NCBI GenBank assembly: GCA_947626745.1
Contig: CANQTF010000001.1
Span: forward strand, 124,001-188,000
From: an uncultured Lachnospiraceae bacterium
GTDB lineage: Bacteria > Bacillota > Clostridia > Lachnospirales > Lachnospiraceae
Length of the DNA stretch: 64,000 nt
Reading direction: 5' to 3'
Part shown: positions 9,710-17,830 of the stretch, one piece after another
How positions within the stretch are numbered: position 1 is the first letter of the stretch
Layout: each line of letters opens with the position of its first letter
Translations under genes and position numbers: made by a program
Notes under the pieces: model-generated
The model's database searches: none
What the model was told of the DNA's origin: nothing
What the model saw: the letters and a program-made list of their open reading frames with translations, nothing else

Positions 9710-10180
9710 ATGCAAGTAACGATCTATACGGACGGCGCGGCGCGCGGCAATCCGGAAGGGCCGGGCGGTTACGGGACGGTATTGCAGTATATCGACGGCA
9801 AGGGCGTCCTGCACGAGCGCGAGTATTCTGCGGGATATAAAAAGACGACCAACAACCGCATGGAGCTGATGGCGGCGATCGTCGGACTGGAGGCGCTGAC
9901 GAAGCCCTGCGAGGTCCTGCTGATCTCGGATTCCAAGTATCTGACGGACGCCTTTAACCAGAACTGGATCGACGGCTGGCAGCGCAAGGACTGGAAGACC
10001 GCCGGCAATAAGCCCGTCAAAAATATTGATCTCTGGCAGCGGCTTCTGGCCGCTATGCAGCCTCACAGAGTGACTTATCGGTGGGTCAAGGGGCACGACG
10101 GACATCCGGAGAACGAGCGCTGCGACAAGCTGGCGACGACGGCGGCGGACGGCGAGGACTTACTTGACGATACATTCTGA
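9710..10180 (+). CDS. rnhA: ribonuclease HI
   Basis: 156-residue RNase HI, which cuts RNA in RNA-DNA hybrids. All four acidic catalytic positions are visible: TDGAARGNP (Asp), NNRMELMA (Glu), SDSKYL (Asp) and [11 protein letters not shown] (Asp), with the conserved VKGHDGH loop. It starts two bases after the stop of the MutS-like gene, so the two are probably translated from one message, which also suggests a nucleic-acid context for the MutS-like protein. Confidence 0.93.
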   Translation: MQVTIYTDGAARGNPEGPGGYGTVLQYIDGKGVLHEREYSAGYKKTTNNRMELMAAIVGLEALTKPCEVLLISDSKYLTDAFNQNWIDGWQRKDWKTAGNKPVKNIDLWQRLLAAMQPHRVTYRWVKGHDGHPENERCDKLATTAADGEDLLDDTF

Positions 10181-10241
10181 TTGGTGGTATCATAAGGATA
10201 GTTTGAGCGACATCTTTTTGGAAAGAGAAGGAAGAGGACAT

Positions 10242-10424
10242 ATGACAAATCTGATCTTGTTTGTAAATGCATTCTTATCGTATTTTTTGCTTTTTCTTTT
10301 TATCGTTGCGCTTGCGGTCATTGCGTGTGTGATCGGGGTGAAGTGGCGCAAGAGCAAGGACGCCAAGGCGGCTCTGGAGGCACAGGCGGAGCCGGAGACT
10401 GCCGAGGGCGGCACGGCGGTATAG
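10242..10424 (+). CDS. small single-pass membrane protein
   Basis: 60 residues: a long hydrophobic helix (about residues 4-32, rich in Leu, Phe and Val), then a basic KWRKSKDAK segment and an acidic Ala/Glu tail, indicating one membrane span with a cytoplasmic C-terminus. GGAAGAGG precedes the ATG. A terminator follows 65 bp downstream. No family is recognised. Confidence 0.6.
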   Translation: MTNLILFVNAFLSYFLLFLFIVALAVIACVIGVKWRKSKDAKAALEAQAEPETAEGGTAV

Positions 10425-10488
10425 CGGCACGAAAATTCAGGGATATACAGGTCTGCCGGCAGCATGGCAGGTGCGCAGAGCGGTAGAG

Positions 10489-10515
10489 GGTGTTCGCATA
10501 CGGAACACCTTTTTA
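10489..10515 (+). terminator. intrinsic terminator
   Basis: GGTGTTC (10489-10495) pairs with GAACACC (10503-10509), followed directly by TTTTT. It closes the rnhA/small membrane protein transcript and precedes the WYL regulator. Confidence 0.8.
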
Positions 10516-10561
10516 CATAGTGTGAGAAGACCGTCTGCGTTACCGGAAGAGGATAGGGATC

Positions 10562-11563
10562 ATGGCAAGAAGCGCGAACCAGAAACTGAAACTGCTCTAT
10601 CTGTTGAAGATCCTCACGGAACAGTCCGACGAAGAGCACTGCCTGAGTGCGCAGGAGCTGATCAAGGCGTTAGAGACGTACGGCATCAAGGCGGAGCGCA
10701 AGAGCATCTATGACGATATCGCACAGCTTATCGATTTCGGGTACGATATCGTTCTCGTCAAGGCCAAAACGGGCGGCGGCTATTATCTGGCCGGGAGAGA
10801 GTTTGAACTGGCGGAGCTGAAGCTGCTTGTGGAGACGGTACAGGCGTCCCGTTTCCTGACGTTAAAAAAGTCGCGGGAGCTGATCGCCAAGATCGAGAAG
10901 CTGGCCTCCAAGTATGAGGCTGGCCAGCTGCAGCGTCAGGTGTACGTGGCTAACCGGATCAAGACTGCCAATGAGAGCATTTATTATATCGTGGACGACA
11001 TTCACCGAGCGATACAGAATAATGAGCAGATATCCTTTCAATATCTTGAGTGGGATCTGAATAAGAAGCTCGTTCCCCGCAAGGACGGCAAGATCTATCA
11101 CATCAGCCCGTGGGCGTTGACCTGCAAGGACGAGAATTACTATCTGATCGCCCATGATGAGGAGAGCGATTCTATCAAGCATTTCCGCGTGGACAAGATG
11201 GGGCGTATGCAGGTCCTTGCGGGAGTGGCGCGAAAGGGCGGGGAGCTGTTCGAGCGGTTTGACATCGCCGCGTATGCCAATAAGACCTTCGGCATGTACG
11301 GCGGCAGAGAAGAGGTCGTCACGCTGGAGTTTGAGAACCGATACATCGGTGTCGTGCTGGATCGTTTCGGCAAGGAAGCGTCCGTTCGCAGGATAGATGC
11401 GGAACATTTTGCGGTGCGGGTACAGGTGGCGTTGAGCGGGCAGTTCTTCGGCTGGCTGACAGGGCTCGGCGCGGGAGCTAAGGTCACTGCGCCCGGAGAG
11501 GTCGTGTCGGCGTATCTGGCGTATCTGCATGCAGTGTCTGAACAGTATGCGCCGGACGCATAA
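10562..11563 (+). CDS. WYL-domain transcriptional regulator
   Basis: 333-residue regulator. The N-terminal 70 residues form a winged helix of the HTH_11/DeoR-like type (ELIKALETYGIKAERKSIYDDI as recognition region). From about residue 140 a WYL domain follows (QISFQYLEWDLN, ISPWALTCKDENYYLIAHD, IKHFRVDKM), then a WCX C-terminal extension. WYL domains bind ligands, often nucleic acids or nucleotides, and many regulate stress or defence genes. No operator or target is evident beside it. GGAAGAGG precedes the start. Confidence 0.85.
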   Translation: MARSANQKLKLLYLLKILTEQSDEEHCLSAQELIKALETYGIKAERKSIYDDIAQLIDFGYDIVLVKAKTGGGYYLAGREFELAELKLLVETVQASRFLTLKKSRELIAKIEKLASKYEAGQLQRQVYVANRIKTANESIYYIVDDIHRAIQNNEQISFQYLEWDLNKKLVPRKDGKIYHISPWALTCKDENYYLIAHDEESDSIKHFRVDKMGRMQVLAGVARKGGELFERFDIAAYANKTFGMYGGREEVVTLEFENRYIGVVLDRFGKEASVRRIDAEHFAVRVQVALSGQFFGWLTGLGAGAKVTAPGEVVSAYLAYLHAVSEQYAPDA

Positions 11564-11605
11564 CGCCCTGTCGGTCAAAGGATACAGTAGGCTATGGAGG
11601 AAACT

Positions 11606-12775
11606 ATGAACATACAGTTTGCAGACCGCATGAAAGATTATGAGGCGGGTATTTTTCAGGTATTGAACGAGAAGAAGGACGCGGCGGAAAAGCAGGGGCG
11701 GAAGATCTACAATCTGTCGGTCGGCACCCCGGACTTTGCGCCCGCCGGACATATCGTGGCGGCGGTGACGGAGGCCGCAGGGAAACCCGAGAACTATAAG
11801 TATGCGCTGGTGGATATCCCGGAGCTCATCGACGCCGTGCAGAAGCGTTACGAGAAGCGCTACGGCGTCAGTCTCGGCGCGGACGAGATCATGTCCGTGT
11901 ACGGCTCGCAGGAGGGGATCGCCCACATCTGTATGACGCTGTGCAATCCCGGCGACGCGGTCCTCGTGCCGAATCCGGGCTATCCGATCTTCGGGATCGG
12001 GCCGTCGCTTGCCGGCGCGGAGGTCATCACCTATGATCTGACGGAGGAGAACCACTATCTGCCGGATCTGAACGGTATGGACGAGGCCGTGCTTGCGCGC
12101 GCGAAGTGCATGATCGTGTCCTATCCGCTCAATCCCGTGTGCAAGGCCGCGCCGGATGACTTTTACGAAAGGCTGATCCCCTGGGCGATCGCACACGATA
12201 TCGTCATTATCCACGACAATGCCTACTCGGATATCATCTACGACGGCAGGGTCGGCAAGTCGATCCTGCGCGTTCCGGACGCCAAAAAGATCGCGGTGGA
12301 GTTTTACTCGCTTTCCAAGTCCTTCAATTACACGGGCGCAAGGGTGAGCTTCCTTGTGGGGAATCGGGATATCGTGGCGAATTTCAAGAGGCTCCGCTCC
12401 CAGATCGACTACGGCACATATCTGCCTGTGCAGTACGGAGCGGTGGCTGCGCTTACCGGGCCGGACGACGGGGTGAGAGCGCAGTGTGCGGAGTATCAGC
12501 GGCGGCGTGACGCCCTGTGCGGCGGACTGCGCAGGATCGGCTGGTACGCGGAGGACAGTGAGGGAACGATGTTCGCATGGGCGAAGATCCCGCAGGGATA
12601 TGAAGACGATGTGGCTTTCGTCATGGAGCTGGTAGAAAAGACGGGAGTGCTGTGTACGCCGGGCAGCAGCTTCGGCTCTCTCGGCAGAGGGTACGTGCGT
12701 TTTGCGCTGACGATGCCGGTGGAGTGCATAGAGGAAGCGGTGGCGGCGATCGCGGCTTCCGGTATGGTGAGATAA
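11606..12775 (+). CDS. PLP-dependent aminotransferase, class I/II
   Basis: 389-residue fold-type I aminotransferase resembling LL-diaminopimelate/aspartate aminotransferases. Visible are NLSVGTPDF near the N-terminus, GSQEGIAH, PNPGYP, the cofactor-binding HDNAYSDIIYDG, the PLP-lysine motif SLSKSFNYTGAR and the C-terminal RFALTMP. In place of the usual SYPxNPT there is SYPLNPVCKAA. GGAGG sits 5 bp before the ATG at 11606; the alternative ATG at 11594 overlaps that site and is unlikely. The substrate is not resolved. A strong terminator follows. Confidence 0.85.
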   Translation: MNIQFADRMKDYEAGIFQVLNEKKDAAEKQGRKIYNLSVGTPDFAPAGHIVAAVTEAAGKPENYKYALVDIPELIDAVQKRYEKRYGVSLGADEIMSVYGSQEGIAHICMTLCNPGDAVLVPNPGYPIFGIGPSLAGAEVITYDLTEENHYLPDLNGMDEAVLARAKCMIVSYPLNPVCKAAPDDFYERLIPWAIAHDIVIIHDNAYSDIIYDGRVGKSILRVPDAKKIAVEFYSLSKSFNYTGARVSFLVGNRDIVANFKRLRSQIDYGTYLPVQYGAVAALTGPDDGVRAQCAEYQRRRDALCGGLRRIGWYAEDSEGTMFAWAKIPQGYEDDVAFVMELVEKTGVLCTPGSSFGSLGRGYVRFALTMPVECIEEAVAAIAASGMVR

Positions 12776-12828
12776 CGGCAGGGAAGGCCGCTCTTTGGCG
12801 GACGGGCATTTCGATGTCGGATCGATTT

Positions 12829-12861
12829 GGGATATGTCACAAAAAGACATATCCCTTTTTG
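12829..12861 (+). terminator. intrinsic terminator after the aminotransferase
   Basis: GGGATATGTC (12829-12838) pairs perfectly over 10 bp with GACATATCCC (12846-12855), followed by TTTTTG. It isolates the nrdDG promoter from upstream transcription. Confidence 0.9.
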
Positions 12862-12885
12862 TTACTTTTTCATAACAAGGAATCA

Positions 12886-12914
12886 TTGACACACCATATA
12901 TATTGTCATATACT
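12886..12914 (+). promoter_or_regulatory. nrdDG promoter
   Basis: Near-consensus vegetative promoter: TTGACA (12886-12891), 17-bp spacer, TATACT (12909-12914). Transcription should start near 12921, about 75 bp before the nrdD ATG. Confidence 0.8.
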
Positions 12915-12939
12915 AAAGCTAAACCACAAAATATAGTGT
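12891..12939 (+). promoter_or_regulatory. tandem NrdR boxes over the nrdDG promoter
   Basis: Two 16-bp sites match the NrdR consensus ACACWATATATWGTGT at 14 of 16 positions each: ACACCATATATATTGT (12891-12906) and CCACAAAATATAGTGT (12924-12939). They start 33 bp apart, about three helical turns, as in other NrdR-controlled genes. The first lies in the spacer between -35 and -10; the second spans the likely start point. This predicts repression by NrdR when (d)ATP is high. Confidence 0.8.
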
Positions 12940-12995
12940 TTTTATGTCAACCCGCACCATATTTTGCGTGTAAAATGCCATGGAGGGGGAAAGGA

Positions 12996-15185
12996 ATGAG
13001 TAGTAAATTCGAGTCGGTTGCGGAAACGGCTGAGAATTACGGGTTGGAATACAAGCCAGACAAGCCCGTGAAGGTCATCAAGAAAGACGGCAGTCTGGAA
13101 GATTTTAATGTGCAGAAGGTTATCGACGCCGTAGGGAAAAGCGCATACCGTGCGCTGACGAAGTTCACGGAGGAGGAGAAGCGCCATATCTGCCAGACGG
13201 TCATCGACCGGGTCAACGATATGGGCGAGGAGAAGATCCCGATCCAGATCATGCACAATATCGTGGAGAGCGCCCTTGAGGACGTGAAACCTATCGTCGC
13301 CAAGAGTTATCGCGATTACCGCAATTATAAACAGGATTTCGTCCGTATGATGGACGATGTCTACAAGAAGAGCCAGTCGATCATGTATGTGGGCGACAAG
13401 GAGAACGCTAATACGGACAGCGCCCTTGTATCCACGAAGAGAAGCCTGATCTTTAACCAGTTCAACAAGGAACTGTATCAGAAATTCTTTATGACGACGG
13501 AGGAGATCCAGGCGTGTCGTGACGGCTATCTGTACGTTCATGATATGTCCGCCAGACGGGATACCATGAACTGCTGTCTGTTCAACGTGGCGGAAGTGCT
13601 GAGCGGCGGCTTCGAGATGGGGAATATCTGGTACAATGAGCCGAAGTCGCTCGACGTGGCGTTCGATGTCATAGGAGACATCGTTCTGAGCGCGGCGAGT
13701 CAGCAGTACGGCGGCTTCACGGTGCCGGAGGTGGACAAGATTCTGGAGCCTTATGCGGAGAAATCTTACAGGCGTAACATCGAAAAATACAGGAAGCTTG
13801 GCATTGACCAGGTGACGGCGGAGGCGGAGGCGCTTGCGGACGTCAGGCGCGAGTTTGAGCAGGGCTTCCAAGGGTGGGAGTACAAGTTCAACACCGTTGC
13901 GAGCAGCCGCGGCGATTATCCTTTTATCACGGTGACAGCCGGCATCGGCACGGGGAAATTCGCGAAGATGGCAACCATTACCATGCTGAATGTCCGCCGC
14001 AGGGGACAGGGCAAGAAAGAGTGCAAGAAACCCGTGCTCTTCCCGAAGATCGTATTTCTGTACGACGAGAACCTGCACGGCCCGGGCAAGGAGCTGGAGG
14101 ACGTCTTTGAGGCGGGCGTGCAGTGCTCCGCCAAGACGATGTATCCCGACTGGTTGAGCCTTACGGGCAAAGGGTATATCGCAAGTATGTACAAGCAGTA
14201 TGGCAAGGTCATCTCGCCGATGGGCTGCAGGGCATTCCTGTCGCCTTGGTACGAGCGCGGCGGTATGCATCCCGCCGACGATGAGGACACCCCGGTGTTC
14301 GTGGGGAGATTCAACATCGGCGTGGTTTCGCTGCATCTGCCTATGATCCTTGCAAAATCCCGTCAGGAGAGCAGGGATTTCTATGAGGTTCTGGACTACT
14401 ATCTGAATCTGATCAGACAGCTTCATATCAGGACTTACGCTTATTTGGGAGAGATGCGTGCGTCTACGAACCCGCTTGCATACTGTGAGGGAGGCTTCCT
14501 CGGCGGACACCTGCAGCTCCACGACAAGATCAAACCGATCTTAAAGACGGCGACCGCCAGCTTCGGCATCACCGCATTCAACGAACTGCAGGAGCTCTAC
14601 AACGGCAAATCGCTCGTGGAGGACGGCGCGTTCGCGCTGGAGGTGCTGGAGCACATCAACAAAAAGATAGAGGAATTCAAAGAAGAGGACGGCAACCTGT
14701 ATGCCATTTACGGAACGCCCGCGGAGAATCTGTGCGGACTGCAGGTAAAACAGTTCAGGGCAAAGTACGGCATCGTCGAGGGCGTGTCTGACAGGGAGTA
14801 TGTCTCCAACAGCTTCCACTGCCATGTGAGCGAGGATATCACGCCTATCGAGAAGCAGGATCTGGAGTATCGGTTTTGGGAATTGGCCAATGGCGGCAAG
14901 ATCCAATATGTCAAATACCCGATCGACTACAACATAGATGCGATCAAGACGCTGATCCGCCGTGCGATGGATATGGGCTTCTACGAGGGGGTAAACCTGT
15001 CGCTGGCATACTGTGACGATTGCGGGCATCAGGAGCTTGAGATGGATGTCTGCCCGGTATGCGGCAGCCGCAATCTGACCAAAATAGACCGCATGAATGG
15101 GTATCTTGCATATTCCCGCGTACACGGCGACACCAGATTGAGTGACGCCAAGATGGCGGAGATCGCGGAAAGGAAAAGCATGTAA
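12996..15185 (+). CDS. nrdD: anaerobic ribonucleoside-triphosphate reductase
   Basis: 729-residue class III reductase, which makes dNTPs from NTPs using a glycyl radical and only works without oxygen. An ATP-cone allosteric domain fills about residues 15-110 (VIKKDGSLEDFNVQKVIDA). The catalytic barrel follows (GGFTVPEVD, CRAFLSPW, ASTNPLAYCEGG). The C-terminus has the zinc site CDDC...CPVC and the radical-bearing Gly in MNGYLAYSRV (about residue 702). ATG 12996 follows AAGG; an upstream in-frame start at 12903 would lie inside the promoter and NrdR boxes. Its stop overlaps the nrdG start by one base. Confidence 0.95.
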   Translation: MSSKFESVAETAENYGLEYKPDKPVKVIKKDGSLEDFNVQKVIDAVGKSAYRALTKFTEEEKRHICQTVIDRVNDMGEEKIPIQIMHNIVESALEDVKPIVAKSYRDYRNYKQDFVRMMDDVYKKSQSIMYVGDKENANTDSALVSTKRSLIFNQFNKELYQKFFMTTEEIQACRDGYLYVHDMSARRDTMNCCLFNVAEVLSGGFEMGNIWYNEPKSLDVAFDVIGDIVLSAASQQYGGFTVPEVDKILEPYAEKSYRRNIEKYRKLGIDQVTAEAEALADVRREFEQGFQGWEYKFNTVASSRGDYPFITVTAGIGTGKFAKMATITMLNVRRRGQGKKECKKPVLFPKIVFLYDENLHGPGKELEDVFEAGVQCSAKTMYPDWLSLTGKGYIASMYKQYGKVISPMGCRAFLSPWYERGGMHPADDEDTPVFVGRFNIGVVSLHLPMILAKSRQESRDFYEVLDYYLNLIRQLHIRTYAYLGEMRASTNPLAYCEGGFLGGHLQLHDKIKPILKTATASFGITAFNELQELYNGKSLVEDGAFALEVLEHINKKIEEFKEEDGNLYAIYGTPAENLCGLQVKQFRAKYGIVEGVSDREYVSNSFHCHVSEDITPIEKQDLEYRFWELANGGKIQYVKYPIDYNIDAIKTLIRRAMDMGFYEGVNLSLAYCDDCGHQELEMDVCPVCGSRNLTKIDRMNGYLAYSRVHGDTRLSDAKMAEIAERKSM

Positions 15186-15694
15186 TGAGATACCACAATA
15201 TAACAAAAGACGATATGCTCAACGGCGACGGTCTGCGTGTGGTACTCTGGCTTGCGGGCTGCTCACATTGCTGCAAGGAATGCCACAATCCGGTCACATG
15301 GGATCCGGACGGCGGGCTTCTTTTCGACGACGATGCCAAGCAGGAGATCTTTGAACAGTTGGACAAACCCTATATCAGCGGCATCACCTTTTCGGGCGGG
15401 GATCCGCTTCACGCGGCAAACCGCCTTGATGTGAGAAAGCTGATGAAAGAGATCAAGGAGAAGTATCCTGACAAGACGATCTGGCTGTACACGGGGGACA
15501 GCTGGGAAGACATTTTACATTATCCCGTGATGAAGTATGTGAACGTGCTTGTGGACGGAGAGTTTAAGGTCGAATTGAAGGACACGAAGCTCCTCTGGAA
15601 GGGAAGCAGCAATCAGCGCGTGATCGATGTACAGGCCAGCCTGAAACAGACGGATCCTTCCAATCCCGTACTGCACTGCAAAGATTATGCGTGA
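15185..15694 (+). CDS. nrdG: anaerobic ribonucleotide reductase activating protein
   Basis: 169-residue radical-SAM enzyme that installs the glycyl radical in NrdD. The iron-sulfur motif CxxxCxxC is seen as CSHCCKEC (from about residue 27), and the SAM-binding TFSGGDPL follows. Its ATG shares one base with the nrdD stop (TAATG), so the two are translationally coupled and share the NrdR-controlled promoter. Confidence 0.95.
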   Translation: MRYHNITKDDMLNGDGLRVVLWLAGCSHCCKECHNPVTWDPDGGLLFDDDAKQEIFEQLDKPYISGITFSGGDPLHAANRLDVRKLMKEIKEKYPDKTIWLYTGDSWEDILHYPVMKYVNVLVDGEFKVELKDTKLLWKGSSNQRVIDVQASLKQTDPSNPVLHCKDYA

Positions 15695-15745
15695 TCTGCA
15701 GGAGAAGAGCAGACGGCGCGAAGCGAAGGGCAAGGAGAGAGAAAG

Positions 15746-16186
15746 ATGCGCAGCGAGACCATAAGGATCAAATATTTTACGGACAAGATAGACAAGCTGA
15801 CATACATAGACGGCAAATCCGACTGGATCGACCTGCGGGCGGCGGAGGATGTCACGCTGAAGGCCGGGGAGTTCAGGCTGATCCCGCTCGGTGTCGGCAT
15901 GATCCTGCCGGAGGGCTACGAGGCGCATGTGGTGCCGAGAAGTTCGACCTTTAAGAATTTCGGGATCATTCAGACCAACCACCACGGCGTTATCGACGTC
16001 TCCTACTGCGGGGACAACGACCAGTGGTTCATGCCGGCGTATGCCCTGCGGGATACGGAGATCCATGTGAACGACCGGATCTGCCAGTTCCGTATCGTGG
16101 AACATCAGCCGAAGATTGTTTTCGACGAAGTAAAACGGCTCGGCGACGTGGACCGCGGGGGACACGGAAGCACCGGGAAACAGTAG
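15746..16186 (+). CDS. dut: dUTP diphosphatase (trimeric dUTPase)
   Basis: 146-residue trimeric dUTPase, which hydrolyses dUTP to dUMP and pyrophosphate and so keeps uracil out of DNA. The five family motifs are present: [34 protein letters not shown] with the catalytic Asp, NDRICQFRI, and the C-terminal RGGHGSTGK loop. It lies 51 bp after nrdG and probably belongs to the same dNTP-supply transcript. GGAGAGAG precedes the start. Confidence 0.9.
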   Translation: MRSETIRIKYFTDKIDKLTYIDGKSDWIDLRAAEDVTLKAGEFRLIPLGVGMILPEGYEAHVVPRSSTFKNFGIIQTNHHGVIDVSYCGDNDQWFMPAYALRDTEIHVNDRICQFRIVEHQPKIVFDEVKRLGDVDRGGHGSTGKQ

Positions 16187-16221
16187 CCGGGGCGTCCGAA
16201 ACGTAAGTATATATGTATAAG

Positions 16222-16278
16222 AAAACTCCTTCCAAGACATACTATGGGAAACAATGGTAAAGATTTGGAAGGAGTTTT
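16222..16278 (+). terminator. perfect 14-bp hairpin between dut and the spoVAF-like gene
   Basis: AAAACTCCTTCCAA (16222-16235) is exactly complementary to TTGGAAGGAGTTTT (16265-16278), with a 29-nt loop and a short T run. It can end the nrdDG-dut transcript. The right arm also contains GGAAGGAG, the ribosome-binding site of the next gene, so on longer transcripts the same hairpin would hide that site. Confidence 0.7.
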
Positions 16279-16283
16279 TGACA

Positions 16284-17720
16284 GTGCAGAATAAAGAAGA
16301 GAAAACAAACGGCAGGATGACGCCGTCTTTACAGCAGACAATGTCCTATATGAACGAGCACATGGAGCCGGATGTAAGCTTTGATATCGTGTACCGCGTG
16401 ATAGAGGTGGGCGGCAGACAGGCGTGTATTTATTTTATAGACGGCTTCTGCAAGGACGAGCTGATGATGAAGATCCTGCAGTACTTCATCGACCTAAAGC
16501 CCGCGGATATGCCCGCGAACGTCCACGAAATGGCCAAGAAGGCGACCCCCTATGTGGAGGTGGATCTGAAGGATTCGTGGGACGAGATACTTTACAGTAT
16601 TCTTTCCGGCGTGTTCGCGCTCTTTATCGACGGCTATGACAGATGCGTCCTGATCGATTCCAGAACCTATCCGGCCAGAGGGGTGGAGGAGCCTGACAAG
16701 GACAAGACGCTGCGCGGCTCCAAGGACGGTTTTGTGGAGACGATCGTGTTCAATACGGCGCTGATCAGAAGACGCATCAGAAGCACGGAGCTCCGCATGG
16801 AGATGATGAACGCCGGACAGAGCTCCAGAACGGACATCGTCCTGTGTTATATGAATAACCGGGTCGATCACACTTTTCTCAACAAGGTGAAGAAGAGGAT
16901 CGAAAACATTCAGGCGGACGCGCTGACCATGAATCAGGAGAGTCTCGCCGAATGTTTGTATCAGCGCAGGTGGTACAATCCGTTTCCGAAATTCAAGTTT
17001 ACGGAGAGACCTGATGTGGCGGCAGCGCAGGTGCTGGAGGGGGATATCGTGATACTGGTGGACAATTCGCCCTCGGCCATGATCGTGCCGACTTCTATCT
17101 TTGACATCGTGGAGGAGGCAGACGATTACTATTTTCCGCCGGTCACGGGAACGTATCTGCGGCTGACCAGATTCATCATCTCGATCCTGACCTATATCAT
17201 GACGCCGACGTTTCTTCTCCTGATGCAGAATCCGCAGTGGGTGCCGGAATCCTTTCAGTTCATTATGCTGCAGGAGGAGTCGAACATTCCGCTGATCGCC
17301 CAGTTTCTCATTCTGGAGCTGGCGATCGACGGCCTGAAGCTGGCAGCGGTCAACACGCCGAACATGCTGAGCACGCCCCTAAGCGTCATGGCGGCTCTGG
17401 TGCTGGGGGAATTTTCGGTAAACAGCGGCTGGTTCAATTCGGAAGTCATGCTATATATGGCGTTCGTCGCGCTCGCCAACTACACGCAGCAGAACTACGA
17501 GCTGGGATATGCGTTGAAGTTCATGCGCATCATCAACCTGATCCTGACTGCCGCGTTCGGGCTGTACGGTTATATCGCCGCCGTCATTCTCTTTGTGTGG
17601 GCGATCGTCAGCAACAAGACGCTCTCGGACAAGAGCTATATCTATCCGCTGCTTCCCTTCAATCCGAAGCAGCTCGCAAAACGTCTGTTCCGTCTGCGGC
17701 TGCCGGAATCGAGAAAGTGA
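16284..17720 (+). CDS. GerA-family spore membrane protein, SpoVAF-like
   Basis: About 478 residues. The N-terminal soluble domain and C-terminal membrane domain are those of the GerA family (GDGYD-type core FIDGYDRCVLID, RGVEEPDKDKTLRGSKDGFVET, NTALIRRRIRS). The membrane part (QFLILELAIDGLKLAA, NTPNMLSTPLSVMAALVLGEF) is closer to SpoVAF than to germinant receptor GerAA subunits. SpoVAF sits in the spore inner membrane and influences germination. The GTG at 16284 is chosen for GGAAGGAG (16267-16274) at proper spacing; the ATG at 16254 lies in the hairpin loop. No spoVA or gerABC partner genes adjoin it. Confidence 0.75.
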   Translation: MQNKEEKTNGRMTPSLQQTMSYMNEHMEPDVSFDIVYRVIEVGGRQACIYFIDGFCKDELMMKILQYFIDLKPADMPANVHEMAKKATPYVEVDLKDSWDEILYSILSGVFALFIDGYDRCVLIDSRTYPARGVEEPDKDKTLRGSKDGFVETIVFNTALIRRRIRSTELRMEMMNAGQSSRTDIVLCYMNNRVDHTFLNKVKKRIENIQADALTMNQESLAECLYQRRWYNPFPKFKFTERPDVAAAQVLEGDIVILVDNSPSAMIVPTSIFDIVEEADDYYFPPVTGTYLRLTRFIISILTYIMTPTFLLLMQNPQWVPESFQFIMLQEESNIPLIAQFLILELAIDGLKLAAVNTPNMLSTPLSVMAALVLGEFSVNSGWFNSEVMLYMAFVALANYTQQNYELGYALKFMRIINLILTAAFGLYGYIAAVILFVWAIVSNKTLSDKSYIYPLLPFNPKQLAKRLFRLRLPESRK

Positions 17721-17830
17721 GCCGCCCGGATACGTTTACGGCATGAAAGCGGCACGGTTTTCCTTGTTATTTCCGTGCCGCGATAGTACAATAGAAAATA
17801 TACAATATTACATTTCGGGAGAATACATAT

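Noticed and set aside
10862-12892. Minus-strand open frame of 676 codons across the WYL and aminotransferase genes
   Set aside because: It is antisense to two well-supported genes, is rich in His/Arg/Leu as expected of the antisense of GC-rich codons, and has no family motif or ribosome-binding site.
12903-12995. Earlier in-frame start for nrdD
   Set aside because: It would place coding sequence over the promoter start point and NrdR box, and the ATG at 12996 has a proper ribosome-binding site.
12942-14522. Minus-strand open frame of 526 codons inside nrdD
   Set aside because: Same antisense composition bias; nrdD on the plus strand is unambiguous.
17748-17790. GCGGCACGG/CCGTGCCGC hairpin before the GH1-ManA gene as a terminator
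   Set aside because: The stem is good but no T tract follows on either strand; it may act on mRNA stability but was not listed as a terminator.
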